A DNA stretch of 64,000 bases. It comes from Paenibacillus sp. FSL K6-1330 (GTDB lineage: Bacteria > Bacillota > Bacilli > Paenibacillales > Paenibacillaceae). How positions within the stretch are numbered: the first letter of the stretch is position 1; every line of letters begins with the position of its first letter. This document shows positions 16,341-24,428 of this stretch, one piece after another. Below the pieces are notes generated by a model. The model ran no database searches and was not told where the DNA came from. It saw nothing but the letters and a program-made list of their open reading frames with translations. The DNA is taken from positions 517,001-581,000 of the forward strand of contig NZ_CP150269.1 of NCBI RefSeq assembly GCF_037976825.1, given 5' to 3'. Made by a program: the position numbers and the translations under genes.

Positions 16341-17165
16341 ATGAGTTATGCAATGTCGAATGACGGTACCCGAATTTTTTATGAAAAGAAAGGGACTGGT
16401 CCAGCTATTATTCTTGTAGCTGCTGCAGCTTCGGATCACAACGATACAACGCGTCTTGGGGAGTTTCTGTCTGAACAATTCACCGTCTACAATCATGACC
16501 GGCGGGGACGGGGCAGTAGCGCGGATACGGCTCCGTATGCCGTTGAACGTGAGGTCGAAGATATCGATGCCCTTATTCAGGAGGCGGGCGGGAGCGCGTA
16601 TGTATTCGGAAGTTCTTCGGGCGCTGTTCTGGCTCTGGATGCGGCGAGCAGACTCGGAAGCAGCAAAGTTAGAAAACTGTTTCTATATGAGCCGCCGTTT
16701 ATCATTGACGATAGCCGCGAACCCGTACCGACAGAATACGTGCAGCATTTGAATGCACTGATGGCCGAGAGCAGGCGCAGCGAAGCCGTAGAATATTTCA
16801 TGACGGCAGCGCTGGGGATCCCCGCGGAATATATCGAATTCATGAAGGCAGATCCTTCTTGGCAAGTCATGGAGGGCATGGCGCATACATTGGCCTATGA
16901 CGGCATGATTATGGGGAGCACACAATCCGGTCAACCGCTGCCAACGGATCGCTGGGATGTCGATGTCCCGGTCATGGTGATGACGGGCGAGAACAGCGGG
17001 TCCATGTTCCATGGGGCCGCTAGCGCATTGGTCGACTTGCTCCCTCAGTGCGAGCACCGGATGCTGCCTGGTCAGGACCATTCTGCCGTCGTGATGGCGC
17101 CGGAAGTGCTGGCTCCTGAGGTGTCGGGTTTTCTGCAGCCTTCGGCAGACCAAATACCGAGATAA
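16341..17165 (+). CDS. alpha/beta hydrolase
   Basis: Two starts are close, ATG 16335 and ATG 16341; the latter has AAGGAGAG at normal distance, giving 274 residues. The nucleophile elbow is VFGSSSGAVLAL (Ser in GSSSG), the oxyanion strand is IILVAAAASDHN, and the NHDRRGRGSS motif follows strand 4 as in this fold. The likely acid lies after VPVMVMTGENSG and the His in LPGQDHSAVVM. The sequence resembles small bacterial hydrolases whose substrate is not known. Third gene of the ArsR operon; a terminator follows. Confidence 0.87.
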   Translation: MSYAMSNDGTRIFYEKKGTGPAIILVAAAASDHNDTTRLGEFLSEQFTVYNHDRRGRGSSADTAPYAVEREVEDIDALIQEAGGSAYVFGSSSGAVLALDAASRLGSSKVRKLFLYEPPFIIDDSREPVPTEYVQHLNALMAESRRSEAVEYFMTAALGIPAEYIEFMKADPSWQVMEGMAHTLAYDGMIMGSTQSGQPLPTDRWDVDVPVMVMTGENSGSMFHGAASALVDLLPQCEHRMLPGQDHSAVVMAPEVLAPEVSGFLQPSADQIPR

Positions 17166-17183
17166 GTGTTCCTTTCTCATCAA

Positions 17184-17212
17184 GAAACCGTGACCCTTAG
17201 GGCCACGGTTTC
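17184..17212. terminator. bidirectional terminator between hydrolase and LysR genes
   Basis: GAAACCGTG (17184-17192) pairs with CACGGTTTC (17204-17212); TTTG on one side and A/T-rich sequence on the other. Confidence 0.8.
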
Positions 17213-17237
17213 TTTGTTCCCGTTCCGGTCGAAGTAT

Positions 17238-18095
17238 TTATTCGGCCTTCTTAAACGGCTCAATAAAATGATTAAAGGCGCTGGTGCGAAACAGGTCGCG
17301 CCGGAATACAAAATGGACCTGGGAGCTGCGATAACGCTCGGGGATTTGGAAAGCCTGCAATCTCCCGGCATCCACCCAGTCCTTAACGGAAGACCGCGTT
17401 AGCAGCGAGATACCCAGCCCGGCGGCCACACCGCCCATGATGGCTTCCAACGTACCAAACTCCATAATATTCATGGGTCCCACGTTCTCTTCATGAAGCC
17501 ATTGCTCCAACCGTTCACGATGGTAGCAGCCCTTGCCAAAGAACAGCAGCGGTTTGGTGAGCAAATCGCGAAGCGCAGCCTCCGTCGGTTCCGAGATGAG
17601 GACAAGCTCCTCGTCAAAGGCCCGGATTTCGTCAAAGTCTGGGTAATCCAGAGGCCCGCTGATAAACGCCCCGTCCAGTTCATACTCGTTCAGGGCTCGA
17701 ATCAAGTCAGCTCTATGGCCTGTAATTAATGACAATTTCACGTCAGGATACCGTCTATGATAATCCAGCATGATACTGGGTAGATGTACCGCGGCTGTGG
17801 TTTCCGATGAGCCGATCCGCAGCGGACCCGACGGTTCTTCCGAGAATTGCGTCGATTTCACGGCTTCGTCAAGCAAACGCGTAATCTGATCGGCATATTT
17901 GAGCAGATTACAGCCGGCCGAAGTTAAGGCAACGCCGCGGCTGAGCCGATAGAACAAAGGCGTGTTCAGCTCGGATTCAAGCTGCCGGATTCTAGCGGTC
18001 ACGTTCGATTGCACGTAACCTAGGTTGGCGGCAGCCTTGGTTATATTTCCTTCACGGGCAACAGCCTGGAATATTTTCAGATCCCCACTCTCCAC
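17238..18095 (-). CDS. LysR family transcriptional regulator
   Basis: The start is the GTG at 18095, 8 nt behind AAGGAGG, giving 285 residues that begin MESGDLKIFQAVAREGNITKAA, which is the standard LysR opening (shown here in part: ESGDLKIFQAV). The helix-turn-helix continues through LGYVQSNVTARIRQLESELNTPLF. The C-terminal effector domain shows the usual periplasmic-binding-like fold. It closely resembles the CysL/YwbI-type regulators that sit opposite a transporter gene. An EamA exporter is divergent 124 bp away and is the likely target. Confidence 0.92.
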   Translation of the reverse strand: MESGDLKIFQAVAREGNITKAAANLGYVQSNVTARIRQLESELNTPLFYRLSRGVALTSAGCNLLKYADQITRLLDEAVKSTQFSEEPSGPLRIGSSETTAAVHLPSIMLDYHRRYPDVKLSLITGHRADLIRALNEYELDGAFISGPLDYPDFDEIRAFDEELVLISEPTEAALRDLLTKPLLFFGKGCYHRERLEQWLHEENVGPMNIMEFGTLEAIMGGVAAGLGISLLTRSSVKDWVDAGRLQAFQIPERYRSSQVHFVFRRDLFRTSAFNHFIEPFKKAE

Positions 18096-18219
18096 CTTAG
18101 GAGCCTCCTTATATCCATCATTCACAGTGATGGCTCGAATCTTATTTAATTATTTTACATGATATGAAGGTCGGAATAAACTGAGGATACACTTGGTTAA
18201 GGAGAGGGGAATTCATGGC

Positions 18220-19131
18220 ATGAGCAAACCGCGTATGCTGTTTCTGACGATATTTACGATGCTGGTCGCTGGACTTAACTTCCCGATCGGCAAAATTGCG
18301 CTCTCCTTCGGTTCCCCATTCGTGCTGCTGGCGATCCGGTTTGTGGGAGCGGGACTTCTGATGCTGCCCTTCATTGTAAGACGGCCCCATCCCAAGAGCG
18401 GCGCTGCCTGGCTGAAGCTGGCAACGATCGGGCTGTTTCAATCGGCACTCGTGATGAGTGGCATCTACCTGAGCATGCAGACGATATCCTCTGGCAGCTC
18501 CTCGGTTCTGTCCTCCAGCAACCCAATCTGGTTCATCGTGTTCAGCTTCCTGATCTTCGGTATAAGGTACCGTCTTCTTCAGTGGGCGGGCGTGATCATC
18601 GGTTTTATCGGCGTGTTTATTACGCAAGGCTTGGAGATGCAGATGCAGAGCGGATTTTGGTTTGCGCTGGGCGCAGGGATGGCCTGGGGCATGGCGACGC
18701 TGCTAAGTTCCCGTTGGGGCAAGGAGTTTGACGCTTGGGTCATGGCTGCCTATCAGATGCTGATCGGAGGCATCCTTCTGCTCATCGCAAGTCCGCTGCT
18801 GGAACAGCCGCATTTTGTATGGGGTTCGTCTCAGATCGTTAAGGAACTCTTTGTTTTGGGCTGGATGATTCTGATGAGCTCGATTGCCCAGTTCGTCACC
18901 TGGTATTATGTGCTGCGCAATAGCGATCCCAATAAAGCCAACGTGTATCTGTTCCTTATTCCCGTGTTCGGTGTATTATCCGGATGGCTTATATTAGGCG
19001 AGCAGTTGCATTGGTATACCTTGGCCGGCACAGTGTGTATCGGGCTTGGCATTTATCTGGTGAATCGGCCTAGACGAGTAGACAAAACAAAAGATCCATT
19101 CGCGATCAGGGAACGGTGTGGTACCGTATAA
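18220..19131 (+). CDS. EamA/DMT family transporter
   Basis: The ATG at 18220 lies 10 nt after AAGGAGAGGGG, giving 303 residues. Ten hydrophobic helices make two EamA repeats: the first around LNFPIGKIALSFGSPFVLLAIRF and the second from GSGFWFALGAGMAWGMATLLSS (visible as FWFALGAGMAWGMATLL). The conserved WILGEQLHWYTLAGTVCIGLGIYL ending is present as ILGEQLHWYTLAGT. These transporters export metabolites or amino acids. The divergent LysR regulator suggests substrate-responsive control. Confidence 0.9.
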   Translation: MSKPRMLFLTIFTMLVAGLNFPIGKIALSFGSPFVLLAIRFVGAGLLMLPFIVRRPHPKSGAAWLKLATIGLFQSALVMSGIYLSMQTISSGSSSVLSSSNPIWFIVFSFLIFGIRYRLLQWAGVIIGFIGVFITQGLEMQMQSGFWFALGAGMAWGMATLLSSRWGKEFDAWVMAAYQMLIGGILLLIASPLLEQPHFVWGSSQIVKELFVLGWMILMSSIAQFVTWYYVLRNSDPNKANVYLFLIPVFGVLSGWLILGEQLHWYTLAGTVCIGLGIYLVNRPRRVDKTKDPFAIRERCGTV

Positions 19132-19162
19132 AGGGCAAGAAATCTAATAAATTCGGATTTAG

Positions 19163-19200
19163 CAGGTCACAGCGAATGGATTCGTGTGGCCTGTTTTTTG
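19163..19200 (+). terminator. intrinsic terminator of the EamA gene
   Basis: CAGGTCACAGCGAAT pairs with ATTCGTGTGGCCTG (loop GG, one mismatch), followed by TTTTTTG. Confidence 0.85.
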
Positions 19201-19364
19201 CTATGGCGAACAAAGGTTTTCTCGTCTGAACAGGTATCATGAGAAGCAATGACAAGGATGATGTTCCTAGGAAAACCCCGTCCAAACAAAATAAGTAAAT
19301 TTTATTAAAAATAAATCCATGTTATATTAAATTTACTAACGCCTTTGGAGAGGGGATAGGATTC

Positions 19365-20324
19365 ATGAGTGGTTTGAAGGAAATTGCAAAGCTCGCGGAT
19401 GTCTCGGTGTCTACAGTGTCCAACGTGCTGAACGGGCGTAAGAACGTGGGGCGGGAGACGAGGGAGCGGGTGCTGAGATTATGCTCGGAGCACGGCTATT
19501 TTCCGCATAAGTCAACCAAATCCGATAGAAGCAACACGATTATATTTGTCTTCAGCGACTTTGATCGCGATTATTATTTAAAGATCATCAAGGGGATCAG
19601 CCATTGCCTGACGGAGAATGGATACGATCTTATCATCTGTACGAATAAATCCAGCACCAATTTTATGCGCAGTAAATTTGCAAGCGGTACCATAAGCCTC
19701 GATCGGAACATGACGGACGAATATTTAGTCTCGGTAGCCACGCCGCAGTTCCCTGTCGTTCTCATGGATCGGATTATTGATAATGAGTACGCCAACACCA
19801 AAAGCGTGATCGTGGACAACTACCCCGTGATGTGTGAAATGGTCCAGACCTTAGTGGATAAACAGTTTACGAATTTTGGATACATTGGCGGCTTGGAGTT
19901 TACCCTGGATCACAAGGAGCGGTTCGCCGGATTTATGGATACGCTTGCGAAGAATGGAATCGTGTTTGACCGCCGTAATTACTTTCATGGCGATTACAGC
20001 GAGGAAAGCGGATATCAGGCGGCCAAAATTCTGATCCTGAGCAACGCCTTGCCGGAAGTGCTGGTCTGTGCGAATGACAATATGGCTCTCGGCGCGATCA
20101 AAGCTTTGGAAGAGAACGGAATACGGGTCCCGGAGGATATCTCGATCACCGGATTCGATAATTCGGATGCGGCGGCGATGGCCGGTTTGACCACGATTGC
20201 AATCCCGCGTTATGAAAGCGGTTATTTGGCGGCGAAGGAGCTGCTCGAGATGATCAAGGGCACAACGGGCAGGGAGCCTTTTAAGCTGAATGCCACCATT
20301 CAGTGGAGAAAAACGGTGAGATAA
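19365..20324 (+). CDS. LacI family transcriptional regulator
   Basis: The 319-residue protein begins with the LacI helix-turn-helix (LKEIAKLADVSVSTVSNVLNG, hinge region after residue 50) and continues with a periplasmic-binding-like sugar domain: IIFVFSDFDRDYYLKIIKGI, PVVLMDRII, and the C-terminal VCANDNMALGAIKALEENG and ISITGFDNSD. GGAGAGGGG precedes the ATG at 19365. AGTAAATTT and AAATTTACT arms about 45 bp apart upstream may be an autoregulatory site. It is separated from the sugar importer by a terminator and should control it. Confidence 0.93.
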   Translation: MSGLKEIAKLADVSVSTVSNVLNGRKNVGRETRERVLRLCSEHGYFPHKSTKSDRSNTIIFVFSDFDRDYYLKIIKGISHCLTENGYDLIICTNKSSTNFMRSKFASGTISLDRNMTDEYLVSVATPQFPVVLMDRIIDNEYANTKSVIVDNYPVMCEMVQTLVDKQFTNFGYIGGLEFTLDHKERFAGFMDTLAKNGIVFDRRNYFHGDYSEESGYQAAKILILSNALPEVLVCANDNMALGAIKALEENGIRVPEDISITGFDNSDAAAMAGLTTIAIPRYESGYLAAKELLEMIKGTTGREPFKLNATIQWRKTVR

Positions 20325-20337
20325 ACTTTATGAGTAC

Positions 20338-20374
20338 AACTAGTAAAATATCAAGAATTTTACTAGTTTTTTTT
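20338..20374 (+). terminator. intrinsic terminator of the LacI gene
   Basis: AACTAGTAAAAT pairs with ATTTTACTAGTT, loop ATCAAGA, followed by seven T. Confidence 0.9.
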
Positions 20375-20409
20375 ACTTAGTATTTTTATGAAAACGCGTA
20401 CAATTTTTA

Positions 20410-20457
20410 TTGACATTCTAGGTAAACCGCCCTATGATGGGTTTGTAAACGTTTTAC
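20410..20457 (+). promoter_or_regulatory. strong promoter with LacI-type operator at +1
   Basis: TTGACA (20410-20415), 17-bp spacer and TATGAT (20433-20438). GTAAACGTTTTAC at 20445-20457, with the central CG typical of LacI/GalR sites, covers the predicted start of transcription and would block it. The site differs from the CcpA cre consensus at one conserved C, so the local LacI protein is the better candidate. Confidence 0.78.
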
Positions 20458-20489
20458 TTTATAGAGTCCTTAAGGGGGAGGCGTGTCAC

Positions 20490-21743
20490 TTGAAAAAAGT
20501 AAAAAAGGTATTAAGCATACTAACAGCAACGGCTTTGGTTGCGACACTTGCAGCCTGTGGTGGTACATCTGACAAAGATTCTGGGGCAGCATCCGGGGGA
20601 GATAAGCTGAAGAAAATTACGCTCTTCCAATCGAAAGTTGAAATTACAGAACCTCTTGAAGCTTTGGTTAAAACCTATAAAGAAGAAACCGGCAATGAGG
20701 TTGAGGTATGGGGTGCCGCAGGTGACGCTTATTCGCAGCAGTTGGTAGCGAAGCTCAGCAGCAACCAGGGACCGACTATATTCAGCGTAGCTCCAGGGCC
20801 CGAGTCCGAGAAGCTGAAATCCTATTTCTCCGATTTGAGCGGTGAAGAGTATGTTAAGAACATTGCACCTGATATGGAATTGAAGGTCGAAGATAAAACC
20901 GTTGGCGTTCCATACGGCGTAGAAGGTTTCGGTCTTGTGTATAACAAGGATATGGTAGATCCGGCTAACATGAAAGATCTGGATTCCTTTACCAAGACGC
21001 TGGAGCAGCTGAAAGCCGACGGCAAGAACGGTTTGAGTTTGTCCCAGGAGGCTTACTTCTTAATCGGACACATCATCAACACGCCGTTTGCTCTACAATC
21101 CGATCCGCTGGCGTTTATCGAGCAGCTGAACAAAGGCGAAGTGAAGATGGCGGATACGAAGGAGTTCCAAGAGTGGGCAAAATTCATGGACGTGATTAAG
21201 GCGAATTCCAAGAATCCGCTGGAAGTGAAATATGATAGCCAGATGGGTGACTTTGCAACGGAAAAAACGGCTATGGTGCATCAAGGCAACTGGAGTTATT
21301 CCATGCTTGCGGACTTCGGTGATTTCGGCTCCAAAGTCGGCATGATGCCATTCCCGCTCGCCGGCAATGACAAAATCGCCGTCGGCGTGGCCAGCTACTG
21401 GGTCGTAAACAATCAGGCGGATGCTGAGGAAGTCAAAGCTGCGAACGCTTTCCTGAACTGGCTCTTTACTAGCGACAGCGGCAAGAAAGCCATCGTGGAC
21501 GATTTCAAATTCATCCCGGCTTTAACGAATATTGAAGCAGGCGATCTGGATCCTTTGTCTCAAGCGGTGCACGAAGCAACAACGAAGGGTGAGACGATCA
21601 CTTGGGCGTTGAACTACTTCCCATCGGGAATCATCACCAATGACCTGGCTCCGGCTACGCAGGAGTACTTCATGAATCCGGGCATGACAGGAGAACAGTT
21701 CCTGCAGAAGCTGGATGAAGTGTGGGCGAAAGCATCGAAATAA
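20490..21743 (+). CDS. sugar ABC transporter substrate-binding lipoprotein (SBP family 1)
   Basis: I chose the TTG at 20490, 8 nt behind AAGGGGGAGG, giving 417 residues; an upstream in-frame ATG at 20388 lies in the promoter. The signal peptide LSILTATALVATLAACGG has a lipobox with Cys about residue 23. The mature protein has family 1 features: EPLEALVKTYKEETGNEVEVWG, GVPYGVEGFGLVYNKDMVD, and the C-terminal VASYWVVNNQAD and AANAFLNWLFTSD. It is the sugar receptor for the permeases downstream. A hairpin with T run after the gene may keep the binding protein more abundant than the permeases. Confidence 0.92.
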   Translation: MKKVKKVLSILTATALVATLAACGGTSDKDSGAASGGDKLKKITLFQSKVEITEPLEALVKTYKEETGNEVEVWGAAGDAYSQQLVAKLSSNQGPTIFSVAPGPESEKLKSYFSDLSGEEYVKNIAPDMELKVEDKTVGVPYGVEGFGLVYNKDMVDPANMKDLDSFTKTLEQLKADGKNGLSLSQEAYFLIGHIINTPFALQSDPLAFIEQLNKGEVKMADTKEFQEWAKFMDVIKANSKNPLEVKYDSQMGDFATEKTAMVHQGNWSYSMLADFGDFGSKVGMMPFPLAGNDKIAVGVASYWVVNNQADAEEVKAANAFLNWLFTSDSGKKAIVDDFKFIPALTNIEAGDLDPLSQAVHEATTKGETITWALNYFPSGIITNDLAPATQEYFMNPGMTGEQFLQKLDEVWAKASK

Positions 21744-21788
21744 CCGAGGCGGGCGACCATCATCTGATATTACAATTCCATGAAAACG

Positions 21789-21839
21789 AAAGCCTAGCCT
21801 CAGACGTTCTGATGATGAGCGTTAGGCTTTTGTTTTTTC
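21789..21839 (+). terminator. terminator/attenuator between binding protein and permease genes
   Basis: AAAGCCTA (21789-21796) pairs with TAGGCTTT (21823-21830), followed by TGTTTTTT. It is inside the operon, so read-through would set the permease level. Confidence 0.75.
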
Positions 21840-21905
21840 TAACACGACTTCAAGGTTTGATGCCGCCTTGCGGGAATCATCCGGAACGGAAAGAAGGTAT
21901 GGATT

Positions 21906-22781
21906 ATGAGCAAAAGAAAGGATAAAGCCTGGTTTGCCCTGTTTACGGTGCCGCTTCTGTTTATTTTCACGACCGTGGTCATCATCCCGTTCATTATCGG
22001 GATTGTGTACTCCTTCGTTAATTGGGACGGCATTCCGGCGAATCCTAAAGTATTCGTAGGGTTCGACAATTACGTTCAGCTGTTCCAGGACGACCGATTC
22101 CTGACATCGGCTTGGCATACGGTTCAATTCACGCTGCTCGCTCTGGTATGCGTCAACGTTCTGGGACTGGGCTTTGCGCTGCTGGTGACGACAAAGCTCC
22201 GCTCGAGAAATGCGGCACGGACGATGTTTTTCATGCCGAACCTGATCGGCGGCCTGATTCTGGGTTACATCTGGCAGTTTATTTTTACGGATGCCTTCAG
22301 CTTCCTGGGTGAGAAAACCGGGTTTGACAGCGTGTTCTTTAACTGGCTGCTGCATCCGCAGTTTGCACTGTACGCCATCGTCGCCGTATTCACCTGGCAG
22401 CTGGCGGGTTATACGATGATCATCTACATCGCGGGCATCCAGGGGATTCCGGATGAATTGATGGAAGCGGCTAAGGTCGATGGCGCCAACATATGGCAGC
22501 GACTGAAGAGCATTGTGTTCCCGCTGTTAATGCCTTCGTTCACGATCTGTCTGTTCCTGACACTGTCCGGGGCGTTCAAAATCTATGACGTGAACCTGTC
22601 GTTGACCAAGGGCGGACCGAGCAATGCGACGGAGATGTTTGCGATGAATATTTTCAACGAGATTTTTGCTTACGGTAATTATGGTTTAGGTCAGGCGAAA
22701 GCGATCATCTTCTTCCTGATTGTTGCCGGACTTACGCTGACGCAAGTTATCATCACGAAGAGAAGAGAGGTGCAGATGTAA
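21906..22781 (+). CDS. sugar ABC transporter permease (MalF/UgpA type)
   Basis: A 291-residue six-helix permease starting at the ATG at 21906. The opening KDKAWFALFTVPLLFIFTTVVIIPF (in part AWFALFTVPLLF) and the SFVNWDGI periplasmic loop are typical of the first sugar permease of carbohydrate importers. The cytoplasmic EAA loop is PDELMEAAKVDGANIWQRLKSI. The stop overlaps the next gene by one base. The ATPase is not encoded here; such importers usually share the MsmX/UgpC-type ATPase. Confidence 0.93.
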   Translation: MSKRKDKAWFALFTVPLLFIFTTVVIIPFIIGIVYSFVNWDGIPANPKVFVGFDNYVQLFQDDRFLTSAWHTVQFTLLALVCVNVLGLGFALLVTTKLRSRNAARTMFFMPNLIGGLILGYIWQFIFTDAFSFLGEKTGFDSVFFNWLLHPQFALYAIVAVFTWQLAGYTMIIYIAGIQGIPDELMEAAKVDGANIWQRLKSIVFPLLMPSFTICLFLTLSGAFKIYDVNLSLTKGGPSNATEMFAMNIFNEIFAYGNYGLGQAKAIIFFLIVAGLTLTQVIITKRREVQM

Positions 22782-23617
22782 TGAAGAAATCAGGGAAATG
22801 GCTGCTTGACATCCTGCTGTTCCTCGTTGCACTGGTCTTCTTGTCTCCGGTCTTCATCATGCTGATTAACTCGTTCAAGGATCGTGCGGAGCTGTACGAG
22901 AATGCGCTCGCGCTGCCTTCTTCCTTCAGCTTTGAGTATTATAAATTGGCGATGGAGAAGATGAATTTCTTCACCGCTCTGGGTAACTCGCTCTATGTCA
23001 CCGTCATCTCGGTGATCATTGTCATCGTGCTCGCCTCCATGACGGCATGGATGCTGGTGCGGACGGATAATAAGCTGAGCAAAATCATTTTCTTCACGTT
23101 TGTAGCGACCATGCTGATTCCATTCCAGACGCTCATGATGCCGCTGATGCAGGTGATGGACTGGATTCGCAGCAATCTGCACATTCCAATGCTCAATACC
23201 CATGAGGGCTTGATCTATATGAACGTCGGCTTTACGTCCAGTATGGCGGTTTTCCTGTACCACGGGTTTATCAAATCCGTGCCGGTTGCGCTGGAGGAGG
23301 CGGCAACGCTAGATGGCTGCTCCAAGCTGGGCGTGTTCTGGAGAATCGTATTCCCGCTGCTGAAGAACATCAGTGTGACCATCGCGATTCTGAACGTCAT
23401 TGCGTTGTGGAACGACTACCTGCTCCCATCGCTGACGCTGTCGGATAAAGGGCTGCGGACGATTCCGCTCTCGACCTTCTATTTCTTCGGGGAGTTCACG
23501 ATTGTGTGGAACCAGGCGATGGCCGGTCTGACGCTGACGATCATCCCGGTTGTCATTTTCTATATTTTCGCTCAGAAATACATCATCAAGGGGATTGCGG
23601 CAGGTGCGGTAAAATGA
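22781..23617 (+). CDS. sugar ABC transporter permease (MalG/UgpE type)
   Basis: This 278-residue permease starts at the ATG within TAATG, so it is coupled to the upstream permease. It has six helices and the EAA loop SVPVALEEAATLDGCSKLGVFWRIVFP (EEAATLDGCSKLG visible). The first helix is followed by MLINSFKDRAELYENALALPSSF, a usual feature of the second permease. Its stop overlaps the start of the deacetylase as ATGA, so import and the enzyme are made together. Confidence 0.93.
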   Translation: MKKSGKWLLDILLFLVALVFLSPVFIMLINSFKDRAELYENALALPSSFSFEYYKLAMEKMNFFTALGNSLYVTVISVIIVIVLASMTAWMLVRTDNKLSKIIFFTFVATMLIPFQTLMMPLMQVMDWIRSNLHIPMLNTHEGLIYMNVGFTSSMAVFLYHGFIKSVPVALEEAATLDGCSKLGVFWRIVFPLLKNISVTIAILNVIALWNDYLLPSLTLSDKGLRTIPLSTFYFFGEFTIVWNQAMAGLTLTIIPVVIFYIFAQKYIIKGIAAGAVK

Positions 23618-24375
23618 GGGGAATCATTACGAGAGCCGACGATTATGCTTCCAGCCGTTCCGCCAATCTAGCGATTACCCGGACGGTAGAGGCCGGGTTC
23701 ATCAAAAATGTGTCCATCATGGCGCCCGGCCCTTATCTTACCGAGGCCGCGCAGCTGTTGGCGCATCGCAAGGACATCTGCTTCGGTTTCCATATGACGC
23801 TGAACGCGGAATGGGATAACGTACGCTGGGGACCTGTTGCCGCGAAGGAACAGGTTCCTTCGCTTGTCGATCGGGCCGGATATTTCTATCAGGACCCGAT
23901 CCTGTTTCAGGATCATCCGCCTTCGCTGCAGGAGATCCTTGTAGAGTGCGAAGCGCAGCTTAATAAACTGACCGCAGCAGGCTTCAATATTTCTTATGTC
24001 GATTCTCATATGCTGCCGGAGCGCTTCATACCCGGGCTGCAAGAAGAGCTGGACCGCTGGATTGAAGCGAAGGGGCTAATCAACCATCGCGATTACTATA
24101 ACTTTTTCCCGGGCGGCGTTCCGGACGGGGTCGAGTCGTTTGAAAGGGTGCTTGGCGGCCTGACGGAAGACCAGTACTTCTTCCTGTCCCATCCAGCCCT
24201 ATATTCGAAGGAAATGGTGCAGTGCGGCAATGCTCAAGTGGATGGGGAAGAGCTGGCGCGCGGACGCGATCAGGAGGCTTCTTTTCTTGCACGGGAGGAC
24301 TTAAATGAGATTAGTGAGCGACTGGGTTTCCGCGCTATACGTTATGATGAAGCGGTACCATTACCTGGTGTATAA
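23614..24375 (+). CDS. ChbG/HpnK-family (YdjC-like) carbohydrate deacetylase
   Basis: The ATG at 23614 overlaps the permease stop; the product has 253 residues. It begins GIITRADDYASSRSAN, carrying the adjacent Asp pair, followed by FGFHMTLNAEW with the family His and YVDSHMLPERF with the DxH pair. These are the metal and catalytic residues of the ChbG/YdjC fold, which removes acetyl groups from di- or oligosaccharides such as chitobiose. Because it is translationally coupled to a sugar importer, the transported sugar is likely N- or O-acetylated. Confidence 0.88.
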   Translation: MRGIITRADDYASSRSANLAITRTVEAGFIKNVSIMAPGPYLTEAAQLLAHRKDICFGFHMTLNAEWDNVRWGPVAAKEQVPSLVDRAGYFYQDPILFQDHPPSLQEILVECEAQLNKLTAAGFNISYVDSHMLPERFIPGLQEELDRWIEAKGLINHRDYYNFFPGGVPDGVESFERVLGGLTEDQYFFLSHPALYSKEMVQCGNAQVDGEELARGRDQEASFLAREDLNEISERLGFRAIRYDEAVPLPGV

Positions 24376-24428
24376 TGGAAGGGCCATAATGAATTTACCT
24401 TATGGATACAGGGAGAGGCGAAAGGAAG

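Noticed and set aside
20445-20457. CcpA cre site
   Set aside because: One conserved base of the cre consensus is missing and a LacI gene is adjacent, so a local operator is more likely; dual use remains possible.
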